NCBI GenBank assembly: GCA_903813345.2 | Contig: CAIIXF020000009.1 | Location: 23,521,759-23,585,758 of the forward strand | Direction of reading: 5' to 3' | Origin: Owenia fusiformis | Lineage: Eukaryota > Annelida > Polychaeta > Sabellida > Oweniidae | DNA length: 64,000 bases | Shown: positions 1 through 10,986 of the stretch, one piece after another | Position numbering within the stretch: position 1 is the stretch's first letter | Layout: the number at the start of each line of letters is the position of its first letter | Position numbers and translations under genes: made by a program | The notes under the pieces: model-generated | Told to the model about the DNA's origin: nothing | Seen by the model: the letters and a program-made list of their open reading frames with translations, nothing else | Database searches by the model: none

Positions 1-665
1 GTCAACTCATTAAAACACATGGTAAACTTAATTCTATATGCAGGATACAGGTCAGTCAACTCAGTGAACTAAATGGTAAACTTTTGATACTATATACAGG
101 TCAATGAACTCATTAAAACACATGGTAAACTTTAGATACTGTATACAGGATACAGGTCAGTCAACTCAATGAACTAAATGGTAAACTTTTGATACTATAT
201 ACAGGATACAGGTCAGTCAACTCAGTGAACTAAATGGTAAACATTTGATACTATATACAGGTCAATCAACTCATTAAAACACATGGTAAACTTTTAATTC
301 TATATACAGGATACAGGTCAGTCAACTCAGTGAACTAAATGGTAAACATTTGATACTATATACAGGTCAATCAACTCATTAAAACACATGGTAAACTTTT
401 AATTCTACAGTATACAGGACACAGGTCAGTCAACTCAGTGAACTAAATGGTAAACATTTGATACTATATACAGGTCAATCAACTCATTAAAACACATGGT
501 AAACTTTTAATTCTATATACAGGATACAGGTCAGTCAACTCAGTGAACTAAATGGTAAACATTTGATACTATATACAGGTCAATCAACTCATTAAAACAC
601 ATGGTAAACTTTTAATTCTACAGTATACAGGATACAGGTCAGTCAACTCAGTGAACTAAATGGCT
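1..665. repeat. dimeric minisatellite, ~106-bp higher-order unit
   Basis: Tandem array running off the left edge. Two related half-units of about 50-55 bp alternate. One carries CAACTCATTAAAACACATGG, the other CAACTCAGTGAACTAAATGG, and both continue with GGTAAAC, an AT-rich stretch and CTATATACAGG. Starts of the first half-unit near 267, 372, 480 and 585 give a period of 105-108 bp. The array stops abruptly at about 661, some 190 bp before a coding exon, so it lies in an intron of the gene at 849-1354. Confidence 0.95.
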
Positions 666-848
666 TTCTTAAAATACACTGGTCTGCTATATTTCATGTT
701 CTACAGAGAAAAAACAAGTGTAACAATTTTTATTTTTATTCATTTATACTCGATAGTATACTAGTATCATAGGTGGTAGTAGTTTGTAGATTTCAAAAAT
801 AGTTGTACATATTTAACTGTTTCATGCCTTTGTATTTGCATATTGCAG

Positions 849-1354
849 ATAATCCGGACATTTGCTCTGCTAGGTGTGGCGGACAAGAGAGTGTTGAGAA
901 TGCTTAAAGAAAGAGAGAGATATGAAGGCACACTTGGAAGGTAACACACATAACTTTACAGCTAAAGATCTTATCTTCATCTTACGCGTTTGTTTTGGAT
1001 AGATTAAAGTTTTATTTTGAGTCTCAAAATTGGGAAATTGAATTCAGTCAAGTTGTCAAGCGGTGACATATTGTTATAGTCTCCAACTTTTTTGTGAACA
1101 GTGTTCGGCGTCTATAACAGCATTCAATGGTCGGTTTCTGGAATGGCAGGTGGTGACATTTTGCATGGCAATACCTTGTGTATAAAATAAATCATGAAGG
1201 AGTTTCTTAAATTGACCTAGAATTCCCATTGTGACCTTGAAGCTTAGAATATCGTGTGAATGTTTCATTGTTTTATTTCAGTGAATCAGCAAAGGCACTG
1301 GTAACTATAAATAAGAAGAAAGAGCATTTGAGGATCTCTATGGAATCTCCTTGA
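849..1354 (+). CDS. 3'-terminal two coding exons of an unidentified gene
   Basis: Exon 849-940 follows an acceptor (TATTGCAG) and ends at a donor (GTAACA). Exon 1282-1354 follows TTTATTTCAG and ends in TGA. Only one frame is open through the first exon, and 92+73 nt join in phase to give 54 residues: starts IIRTFALLGVADKRVLRMLK, then a charged stretch, and ends LRISMESP. The rest of the gene lies left of the window. I do not recognise the family. The product end is basic and probably helical, with no membrane segment. Support is the matched splice sites and phase, not homology. Confidence 0.55.
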
Positions 1355-2345
1355 ATAACAGTAAACAGCCTGTCCAGTTGTGTGGAAAGATTTTTAGTGG
1401 AAAGGCTTAGATACTCGATCCAAGAAATACTTTGCTAATGGGAACAGTCATATGTTCACAAACTCTGTTGTGAGAATCCGCTCTACTTTGGAGTTTGGAG
1501 TGCTCACTCTACTGTGTACTAGTATTCACTCTTCTTTGTAGCACTCACTCTACTATGCAGTACTCACTACGGTTTAGCACTCACTCAACTGTGCAGTAAT
1601 CACTCTAGTCTACTGTGTCTATGTAGTATGCACTCTACTCTGTAGTATGCAATCTACTATGTGCTATGCCTTTTGCTGTGAAGTATACTATTGTGAATTA
1701 CGAATGCAAAACTCCAAGCATAGATGTTCAAAAATCAAAAAATACAAAATATCAATTTGATATCTGACAATAACCTATCATATAGAGATGTTGCCTAGCA
1801 TCTGTCTGATTTGTTATTCAATAGCACAAACGATCACCATGGGCGTTATTAACTACAAGCGAACAGAGATGATGTATGTTATCTTGGGGCTATAAAAGGT
1901 GATGTTATGAACCTTATAAATCACAATAAAGAGATGACACTACTCTGATAATGATAATTATTATAGATGATAATGTATAATGATAATCATATTACATAAA
2001 ATAAATCTTTAAAAATATGGTCATTTATTTTTATATTTTTTCATGAAAAGTTATAGTGCATTATACATGCATTTTTATCCCATCCATATTACATAAATGT
2101 AGCTGTATCTACAAATGTTCACTTCAGACGCACATATTTTATGATTGTTATTATACACTTGTCTTATGTAATTTATAAATCCTACTGTATGTTTACACCC
2201 ACTTTGTACATTTCATTCCGTCCAAGATTCAATTTTTATAGAGATTGTTGAAAAATCCCAGATTCTGGTTCTGTCTGAATCTGGGTGAATTTATGTTACA
2301 AATGTCATCACTAATGTAAAAAGTTAGTTGTAATAAATGTCATTG
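1355..2345 (+). other. probable 3' UTR of the 849-1354 gene
   Basis: AT-rich sequence after the stop codon. It holds a run of imperfect short repeats (about 1490-1690, units like CACTCTACTGTG and GCACTCACT) and several possible polyadenylation signals. The best is AATAAA at 2332-2337, followed by a T/G-rich stretch. No other open frame of note. Confidence 0.4.
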
Positions 2346-2991
2346 TATTTTTGTATGGAATATTAATTTTGTATATTTGGTATTTTATGATATATATGTG
2401 ATATATATTGCACCTGCATATCGCGACCTGAAGCTCTACATTGTCATTCTAATGGTCAAATTAAAAGCTGATATAAAGCCAGGACGTAGTTAATAGTAGA
2501 CCATTTCAAGCATACAGAATTCTTAAAAAGCGATAGATAATTCAACAACTTTATTGTTATGGGTAATTTGATGTCAGTTCTATAGTAAACACATGTCAGA
2601 CTTATTTACAAAACGTCATTTACCTGTTATGAACCTATTTCACCCAAATTAACTCTCTTATTTCTGAGTGTTAATGAAAAGTACATAAAAACGGTTACCA
2701 TAGCAACCTAAGGGTAGCGTTCCGAGAATCACACTGAATGTTCAAATTGGCCGGGTAGTAATAACATAAATTGATAACACCCAATATGAGCAGTTCTGAC
2801 AGCAGAGATGTGGGGTAACATCTAAAAAGAAGACGAGGCATGATTAATTAGGGAGATTTGAGTTAAAGGGGAAATACTGTCATATAAGACTTTCTTCATA
2901 CTTTTTCAGTTCAAAAGTCCGAACTAATATTTTTCTGTAAAAATAATTATATATTAATAAGTTAATAAGACTGAGTCCCATGCCTCGTGTC
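2346..2991. other. no gene seen
   Basis: AT-rich spacer without a convincing exon, tandem array or inverted repeat. Confidence 0.4.
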
Positions 2992-3313
2992 CACTCTTAA
3001 AAATGAATTACTTGAGTATTTCCCAGGTATTTCCCAAGTATAAAAATTACTTAAAGTTAAATACTTAGTTTTACTTCATTTTACTTAGGTTTAACTTATA
3101 TTGTCATTTTGAGTTTTTTAATTGCTTAATTATGTAAAATGAGTATTACAATTACTACAGTAAATATTTCAATTTCTCTCCTTTCATTAGTAAATTCACC
3201 ATAAATGAATTACTTAAAAATTACTCAAAAATTATTCAGTATTTCAAGATTATTTAAGTAATTTTTTACAATTTCTCAATATAAGGAAATCCAAGTAATA
3301 ATTTTTAAGAGTG
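2992..3313. mobile_element. MITE-like element with inverted ends
   Basis: The left end CACTCTTAAAAATGAATTAC is matched in inverse at 3292-3313 (ending TTTTTAAGAGTG), about 20 of 22 positions. The interior is very AT-rich, with repeated ATTACTTAA/ATTACTCAA motifs and no reading frame. Length 322 bp. A clean target duplication was not resolved. Confidence 0.7.
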
Positions 3314-4254
3314 TCTTGTTACGCTCATGCTCTTAGTGCAATAAAGTGCCATGACTACTGAAAGGCCTATACTACTGCTAAAGCTGTAATGAAATTGTGC
3401 AGCATTCCTCTGTGTACCCTGTAAATACTATTAATTATACGTTATTATGTAGTTGACCGACGCTAGGGACTTTACATTATAGAGATGAAAAGCTTTTAAT
3501 TTTCAATAACCATAATCTGTCAGTGATTTGGAAATTCTATCAATTTATAGAAGTGACACATATTCGTGTATAATCAGGTAGAAAAATAATGCAGTAAAAC
3601 TTGTTTTCTTGAACGGTTACCTTGCTGACCTGCATATTATTTATGCTATACATTAAACCTTCAATTTGTGAAAATTGACCCAAATTTTCAAATGCAATTT
3701 TTTCGAAAATTGAACCTAGTTATCGGGTTACACTGTAATAGATGATGATCAGACGATGACAAACTATTTCCGATAAATATTACTTATACTATGCATTAGA
3801 TGGGATACATGAAAAGGAACGTTCCCATGGTGAGATGGGTGTTATCGGCGTGTTCTCTAAGCACACGATGCAAATATGAACAATAGACAAATTTATAGTA
3901 TTGAGCTGGCCCCTTGTTGCATTGGGAAACAATTATGCGGCAATTATGGTAGGAGTGTGAAATTATAAACAGCAATAACAAGCGTATCAATTTTTTCAGG
4001 ACAAGTAGTCGAGGCAAACTGCAAATAGGACCGATGCTCTTGAACAACATTAGGCCTATCTATCCCCAGGGGCTCAATGGGTTCGGGCGACCCACCCCCT
4101 GGCCAAAAATCTTTCAAAATCATGCAGTTTTTCACCATTCTGAGCACTTTTTAAGTGATTTTGGCCATTTTGGACCAAAATTGTCAAAAGTGACCCTCCC
4201 TGGATTTTTATCGCACTTTGAAAAAGTGCTATATTGTCGTCGTCTTGTGCTGTT
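3314..4254. other. no gene; one-ended degenerate repeat near 4050-4210
   Basis: 3314-4040 shows nothing recognisable. From about 4060 there is a stretch (CAGGGGCTCAATGGGTTC, later CCCTGGCCAAAAAT and GACCCTCCCTGG) resembling the interiors of the elements at 28132-28268 and 39305-39448. It is probably an old relative that has lost its right end. Confidence 0.35.
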
Positions 4255-4303
4255 GGGCGGGCGGGAGGGCGTGCGGGTGTGCGGGTGCGGGTGGGCGTGC
4301 GGC
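4255..4303. repeat. G-rich simple repeat
   Basis: Runs of GGGCGG, GTGCGGGTGTGCGGG and GGGTGGGCGTGCGG in otherwise AT-rich DNA. There are several closely spaced GGG tracts. Confidence 0.8.
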
Positions 4304-4312
4304 ACATAAACC

Positions 4313-5665
4313 AAATCTTGTCATCAAATTTCCAGGATAACTGCTTACCTGTTCAACTTGAAATTTTTACAGATGCAAGAGCAGACTAGTACCAATATCT
4401 GATTAGGTTAAGGGCATGCTGGGTAAACTACGTGGCGGCCATTTTGAATTTTTTAACAAATCTTGTCATCAAAATTCCAGGAAAACCACTTATCCGTTCA
4501 ACTTGAAATTTTTACAGATGCAAGAGCAGACTATTGCCAAGATCTGATTAGGTTTTGGGTATGCTGGCTGAATTGCATGGTGGCCATTTTGAATTTTTAA
4601 ATTTGGCGGCCATTTTGATTTTTTCAACTTGCTCCAAATTGACCAATTTTTTTTTAAAAAACATCTACAAGTTCTCAGAAGTTCAAATCTGACCATAGAT
4701 TTCAGTGTTGACCTTTCGTTCACCTTCAGTGACCTTGAAAAGGTCAAAAAAGTTGATTTTCTAAATTGATATTTTGGATTTAAATTTAGGTCAGCTTAAT
4801 TACAAAACACCTACTGAGGTCTGAAAAAGTGAAATTTTCAAGGTCGAAGGTCAAGGTCATTAAACTAGGTCACAAATGATGTTATCCAACTTTCTCAAAG
4901 TTTGAGACTACAAATCAATTCTTGTCATCAGAATTCCAAGAAAACAGCTAACCTGTTCAACTTGAAATTTTTACACATGCAATAGCAGACTAGTGCCAAG
5001 ATCTGATTAGGTTTAGGGCATGCTGGGTAAACTATGTGGCGGCCATTTTGAATTTTTCAACAAATCTTGTCATCAAAATTCCAGGAAAACCACTTATCCG
5101 TTCAACTTGAAATTTTTACAGATGCAAGAGCAAACTATTGTCAAGATCTGATTAGGTTTTGGGTATGCTGGCTGAATTACATGGTGGCCATTTTGAATTG
5201 TTCAATTTGGCGGCCATTTTGAATTTTTCAACTTGCTCCAAATTGACCAAATTTTTTTTTTAAAAACATCTACAAGTTCTCAGAAGTTCAAATCTGACCT
5301 TAGATTTCAGATTTGACCTGTCGTTGACCTTCAGTGACCTTGAAAAGGTCAAAAATTTGATTTTCTAAATTGATATTTTGCATTTAAATTTAGGTCAGCT
5401 TAATTACAAAAGACCTACTGAGGTCTGAAAAAGTGAAATTTTCAAGGTCGAAAGTCATCAAATTAGGTCACAATGTTATCTAAATTTTCCCAAAGTTCAA
5501 GACTACAAATACATTTTTGTCATCAAAATTGCAGGAAAACCGCTAACCTTGTCAACTTGAAATGTTTACAGATGCAAGAGCAGACTAGTGCCAAGGTCTG
5601 ATTAGGTTTTGGCCATGCTGGGTAAATTGCATGGTGGCCAGTTTGCTCTTCAAAGTGCGATTTTT
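4313..5665 (+). repeat. two ~600-bp higher-order units of the CTTGTCATC repeat family
   Basis: Copies of a module beginning CTTGTCATCAAAATTCCAGG start near 4315, 4461, 4916, 5065 and 5514. The spacing alternates (about 146 then 450 bp), so the true unit is about 600 bp, repeated twice plus a partial third. Within a unit follow GCAAGAGCAGACTA, ATCTGATTAGGTTT, GGCGGCCATTTTGAA, and a block of AGGTCA-type hexamers (near 4735-4870 and 5340-5470). Related copies lie at 22653-22794 (inverted) and 45921-46600. Confidence 0.9.
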
Positions 5666-7077
5666 ATCACTGTGTGTCTTGTTTTAAAAAGCTGACTTCG
5701 GTCTGTACCCCAGTCACCAATCCGCGGTCACCATTATCCATCAAGATATTTTCGCTTGATTTATCAAGACAAATCTCCAAAGGGAATAATGCTGTAGAAT
5801 ATGAAAATTTATTTTCTTGAAATTATGAGCCTTGGGTCTAAAATCGTGAAAATATTTAAGGATTCCTCAAGCTCGTTTTCACTAATGTACTGTTACGAGT
5901 AATTAATTGTCTCTAGACTTTAATCATTTATGATAAATTGTTGCAGTGTAAGGATTGCAGCCGCTGGGGTCATAATTGTAATCAGACTGATTTCTACGTA
6001 AAACTGCGTTATTTCTGCAGCCGATCATCGTGTGCTTAATTTCCCAGTGGTCCTATTGTTTCCATTGTATGGAACTGGCAAAAAAGCATCGTTATGAAGT
6101 CCTCGTAACAAGACCATGTAACAGCCTATCCAAGGTCACATTAAATACAATAATGTCACAAGTAATTTTTCCCCTAAAATAGACACAGTGGCTTCAATCG
6201 TACAACTATTGAATTATGGGGAATCTATCTTGTGGTTATTTCAGTGAGACACTTCAATCAAAGATATCATTTGGCGAGCATAACAAATTCTTCCAAAATT
6301 GACAAAAACCATTGGGAGCCAGAATTAAGTTAGGTCTTTACTGCCGGAAGCTCTTGGCTTTAATGTATATTGTGGTCACAAACAAGGGTTGTATAGTTTC
6401 AGTTCCGATTCAGTTCAAAAACTAAGAGGAAAAAATATGAGTGTACATTTTCAACTCCTAAATTTTTAGTCATAAATTGTTTTATGAAGTAGATCCAGGG
6501 ATGCAAATATAAATTAAGATATGATGATGGACAGATACTGAAAGTTAGATATGTATGCATGGGGTTTAAGAACGTCATATAACTTATTGCAAGCCTCTCG
6601 TAAAAACAAGACGTTTCCCCGGGGTCGTTCCAGTAGTTCCAGCTCTTTGAATCAATTTAGAAGAAATATCAAATCAAAAATTGTGTGATCCATTCGCTTT
6701 GCTTAAACTTAATTACGGTTTCTTCTCGTCGACCTCTAAATTAGATCAATACTTAGTAGAGATAATTGTTTACTCGTTGTGTTCCTATAGCAATAGAACT
6801 AGGTTGATTGGAGCAAATGAAAGTTATGATATTGTCTATTACTGAAACCATTTTGAAAATGCAATTTACCCATAATGGGGGATTGATCATTTGTAGTCAA
6901 TTCTGTAATCTAATCATCATGTATCCTTGTTATAATCCAACTCTACTAAATCCCCATTAACTTGCATTTCTAGCTCAGGCACTATCTCAATGGATTATCT
7001 CTAATAACAGTGGGCTGATCGGTTGCCTCTTTCCGATTACAAACGCATACATTTTGTAGATAACTAATAATGTTTAT
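5666..7077. other. no gene seen
   Basis: AT-rich spacer. I found no coding exon with flanking splice sites, no inverted repeat and no tandem array. Confidence 0.4.
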
Positions 7078-7600
7078 GTGAAGAGTTTCAGATTAAATGT
7101 TTTAGGAAAAGTCCAAAAACGGCGTAAGGGGTTTTGGTTTCAATGCAATGTTCCCCTGGAAATATTTTTAAAACAATTCTCATCCTTCCTCATTCAAAAA
7201 TATTTTGTCCAATTCACTAGGCTATTTATTTTGATATGCTATCGTATTTTAAAGCTCCACAATTCCCTTCAGTCTTTACCATCTCTATACTCCTTTAAAA
7301 TACGATTACAAAAACAGTAATAAATTATTATTGATCCATAAGTATGTATTTTTCCACGTTGTATTTTAATGTTTGTAATTTCATTTTTTGACTTATCTTT
7401 GTGCATACACTTTTTTATATGTTCATACAATGATTAGCATATTATATAATAATTGTACTTCTTGCTTTAAATTACTCAACTTATATAAATTGCGCATTAG
7501 TTATTTTTGATAATTGTACTGATATATCATCTAGCGCCAACCCTGTAAATGTAATACTAGTATTGACTGAGATAATAACAGTAAATAAATGAAAAACTAA
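7078..7600 (+). mobile_element. possible 3' fragment of a non-LTR retrotransposon
   Basis: An open frame (7078-7320) ends with residues resembling the extreme C-terminus of LINE reverse transcriptases: LHNSLQSLPSLYSFKIRLQK, compare the usual WNSLP...S...FK..L pattern. It is followed by an AT-rich tail of about 280 bp ending in AATAAATGAAAAACTAAAAAA (near 7582-7602), as a LINE 3' UTR with poly(A) would. The resemblance is short, and no upstream reverse-transcriptase motif was found. It is 5'-truncated if real. Confidence 0.4.
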
Positions 7601-7602
7601 AA

Positions 7603-8183
7603 AAATATGATATTAACAATCAATTAACAATTAATAAGGTGTTCATAGTCTGTCATTATGCTGATTTCATACTCTTCATACATTCGTATGACCAGGGGCC
7701 ACATAGTTAAAACAAGGTCCTTTAAAAACACTTACTTAATGGTTAAATGCCTTCATTACCAGGAAAAGTACGAATGAAAATGCAATTAATTTTCAGTATC
7801 TGTCAATGTCGCTACGGCTTCTGTGACAAACTTCTCCCTAAATATCTCCTTATTGTAAAATGCCATTAAGACTGATAGCAGGCCGCATGGGACACAATCT
7901 GACATTTGAAATGTATAATAAATGACTCCACTGAGGAGCAGGGACTTCTACTCAACTATCAGTAAATTTATCAGCATATTCGATTCCCTGATAGATCGTA
8001 TATCATTACTTGTTTTTGATCAATTCGTGTGTACATACGATATGTAAGATGTAAATAAATAAGTTGTATATCACGAGGCAAGATCAAACACTTTTCATGT
8101 TGTTTTTACATGCCCTGTGTATTCTCTTTGAAAGATGATATTATTTGAGAGCAATGCGTTACAAAAACTGGATGGTTTGTTTC
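7603..8183. other. no gene seen
   Basis: Spacer between the possible LINE tail and the fold-back element. Nothing recognised. Confidence 0.35.
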
Positions 8184-8188
8184 AACAA

Positions 8189-9037
8189 CACCCTATGCAG
8201 ACAGAGCCTGTGGGAAATATTGGGTGCGGCGCAAATGAGCGGAGGGTGCGGAGCTAACGGTCATTTTTGAATTTAAAATTGGGATATTTCTGAAACTAAG
8301 CCGTTTTGGGACTTCAAATATACCAAGATATGTGTATTTGACACCAAATATCAATAAAATTGTGAAAATAGTAGTGCAATTCATTTTATAGCGACGCAGT
8401 ATGCCTTAAACATTTCCCAGACCTATATATTTTGAGACTTTCCTTTTAATACTGCGTCCCCAGCATTCATAAAAAATGGTGTTCAAGATACACTACCCAT
8501 GCAAATTATTTTTGCATCTTGGAAGCCAGGCAGTATCTGTGTGATTTTATAAAAATTCGGAAATGTTCTTCAGATATGAGCCCCTCTAAATATTGGGTGC
8601 GGATCTACGTTTATGGAGCTGCTCCGCACCCAATATTTAGAGGGGCTCATATCTGAAGAACATTTCCGAATTTTTATAAAATCACACAGATACTGCCTGG
8701 CTTCCAAGATGCAAAAATAATTTGTATAGATAGTGCACCTTGAACACCATTTTTTATGAATGCTGGGGACTCAGTATTAAAAGGATAATTTCAAAATATA
8801 TAGGTCTGGGAAAGGTTTAAGGCACACTGCGTCGCTATAGAATGAATTGCGCTACTATTTTCACAATTGTATTGATATTTGGTGTCAAATACACATATCT
8901 TGGTATATTTGAAGTCCCAAAACGGCTTAGTTTCAGAAATATCCCAAATTTAAATTAAAAAATAACCGTTAGCTCCGCACCCTCCGCTCATTTGCTCCGC
9001 ACCCAATATTTCCCACAGGCTCTGTCTGCATAGGGTG
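8189..9037. mobile_element. 849-bp fold-back transposon, 5-bp target duplication AACAA
   Basis: Almost the whole element is an inverted repeat. The left arm starts CACCCTATGCAGACAGAGCC and the right arm ends with its complement. The arms meet around a spacer near 8603-8626. AACAA occurs directly outside both ends (8184-8188 and 9038-9042). The arms are about 95% alike by eye. An apparent 63-codon frame appears in both arms and is just the arm read on each side. No transposase, so non-autonomous. Confidence 0.93.
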
Positions 9038-9042
9038 AACAA

Positions 9043-9960
9043 GAGTGTTTTTTGTTTCTACATTATCGTATACGCACATTATGTACGATAATTACTAATT
9101 TAATACATTGCATGTAAGTGTCTGTTTTTCTAACATTTTGACTATTTGTTCGGGGCCGGGATCGAGCTTGATTTCGTTTGCAATTTAAACTTTAATTTCT
9201 ATCCAATCTGAACACGAAGTCAGAAAAGCAAGTTACTTAATTATCCCCGGGAAATGATCTTTATAGACACTAACAGTCATAGCTTTCAAAAGCACATTTA
9301 ACAGGCCATGAAATATGCATTTCAGATCGTTAAGATCTCCGCAGCATGAAAAACTGTAAATCAAAGTAGTTTGGCTGTCTGATTCACAGAGTATTCAGGG
9401 GGAATTTAGGGTAAAGTTTTGTTTGATTTATTGTTCTCTAAAAGGGTCATGAAAGTTTTTACCCTGAGCTCAGAAGTATAGCGAAGCTGTCTTTTAAGAA
9501 ATTAAGTCAAACAAACGCGAAGGATGTACCTTTATTTGATAAAAAATGAAATGTAAGCACAAATGGCGACATCAGAAATTCACAAAGCAACGTACGCGAG
9601 GAAAACAACATAAGAAACCACAATGCAAAACCAGTAAATAGATAAACATTTGCTTTTGTTGTTCTCTCTTGGTTACTGGTTACTGGTTACACTAAAGATT
9701 TGCAATATTGACCAATAGTAGCTACGGTAGGTGTTACAGAACTGAAGAGATAGCAAGAGATTCTTATTGTTCTACATTGATCCACATTATAATCTCATTT
9801 CTTTTGTTTAAACCAGAATCAATGCAATGAGATCAATAGGCAAGACCACCACATAGATTGATGTTCCGTTGGTACTTCAAGATCTTAGTGATCAAGGCAA
9901 TTACGATACTCATGGCCATAAATTCATCTCTAATTACAGTAGACTTATTCCCTATACATT
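9043..9960. other. no gene seen; degenerate dispersed-repeat fragment
   Basis: Mostly unremarkable. Around 9466-9530 there is a diverged copy of a short dispersed repeat (CTTTTAAGAAATTAAGTC then AAACAAACGCGAAGG) that is better preserved at 34068-34144 and 62087-62166. Confidence 0.4.
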
Positions 9961-9969
9961 GTATACATT

Positions 9970-10175
9970 ATATTGATATATTGTATCGTATCGTATCGTA
10001 TCGTATCGTATCGTATAGTATTACATTGCATTGCATTGTATTGTATTGTGTTGCATTGTATTGTATTGTTACAATTGTATTGTATTATATCGTATTGAAT
10101 TGTATTGTTTTGTATTGTATTGTGCTAAGTTGTATTGTATTGTATTACATTGAATTGTAAATCGTATTGTATACT
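9970..10175. repeat. (TATTG/TATCG)n pentanucleotide microsatellite
   Basis: Begins as (TATCG)n and passes into interrupted TATTG/CATTG units. The 100-codon open frame here is a translation of the repeat. Confidence 0.95.
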
Positions 10176-10186
10176 TTGTTTTTACA

Positions 10187-10986
10187 AAACGAAAGTGTAT
10201 GGCGGTAACAATTTACAAGCGCGATTCAAGGAGTAGATGATCCAATCCTACTATTCACCCTGGTATATTTCACACACGGGAAAATCTATTGATATTATGT
10301 AACCATAATTACCAAAAGATGAGAGGATTGCAGATTACTAAATTCAGGGTTGCATCACTCCTTAACGTTATCATGATATAGTCTAAGAACAACCAGGTTG
10401 TGTTTGATGACATCTTGTGTTATATAGACATATTATGATTATAGTTTCATATATATTATTACCAAAACTAATAATCAATATTTTAACAAATGAGATATAT
10501 CACAAAGTTATCCTAGTCTTATAATTTTGATTAGAATCTATGTTCAAAGTTATAGATTGAATATATATAATCAAGCGAAAGGCCAACTAATCAGTATATC
10601 ATCCTTAAATTAGTCCAACCAAACGAAGAAGCTTATTCTATCGATTATTGAACTCTACCAATCCAATAATTTTGACTGCTTTATCACCGTGTATGATATC
10701 TAAACTGCCACCAGTGGGGAAGCACCTGCAGTCGTCAAGGATACATCTGCTACCAGTAAAGCAAGCCGCGGCATCAGCAGTAATTAGAAATATTGCGATA
10801 TAGTACAAATACACGATATTAATCTACACTGCAACACAACACCTTTATAACATTGTACTGAGACTCAGAAACATAAACTATAGATCAATCAGTGTTTATG
10901 TGGATTTATGTAACTGTTCATTAATTTGAGTGTTTTGGAGAACTGCACAATTCTAAGTGGAAGGTGCTTAGGCTATATAAGAAAAA
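10187..10986 (+). promoter_or_regulatory. upstream region and 5' UTR of the Ggamma gene
   Basis: 800 bp without other features before the start codon at 10987. TATATAAG lies immediately upstream of it (about 10973-10980). That is too close to the ATG to be a normal TATA box unless the 5' UTR is almost absent, so the transcription start cannot be placed. Confidence 0.3.

Noticed and set aside
1-665. CRISPR-like array of alternating repeats
   Set aside because: Both half-units are conserved with no variable spacers, and the context is a eukaryotic intron. It is a dimeric satellite.
1041-1180. Similarity to 24935-25010 (shared AATGTCACCACCTGCCATT in inverse)
   Set aside because: Only about 20 bases match well. 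Possibly a shared old repeat but not enough to annotate.
9858-10160. 100-codon open frame
   Set aside because: It is a translation of the TATTG/TATCG microsatellite.
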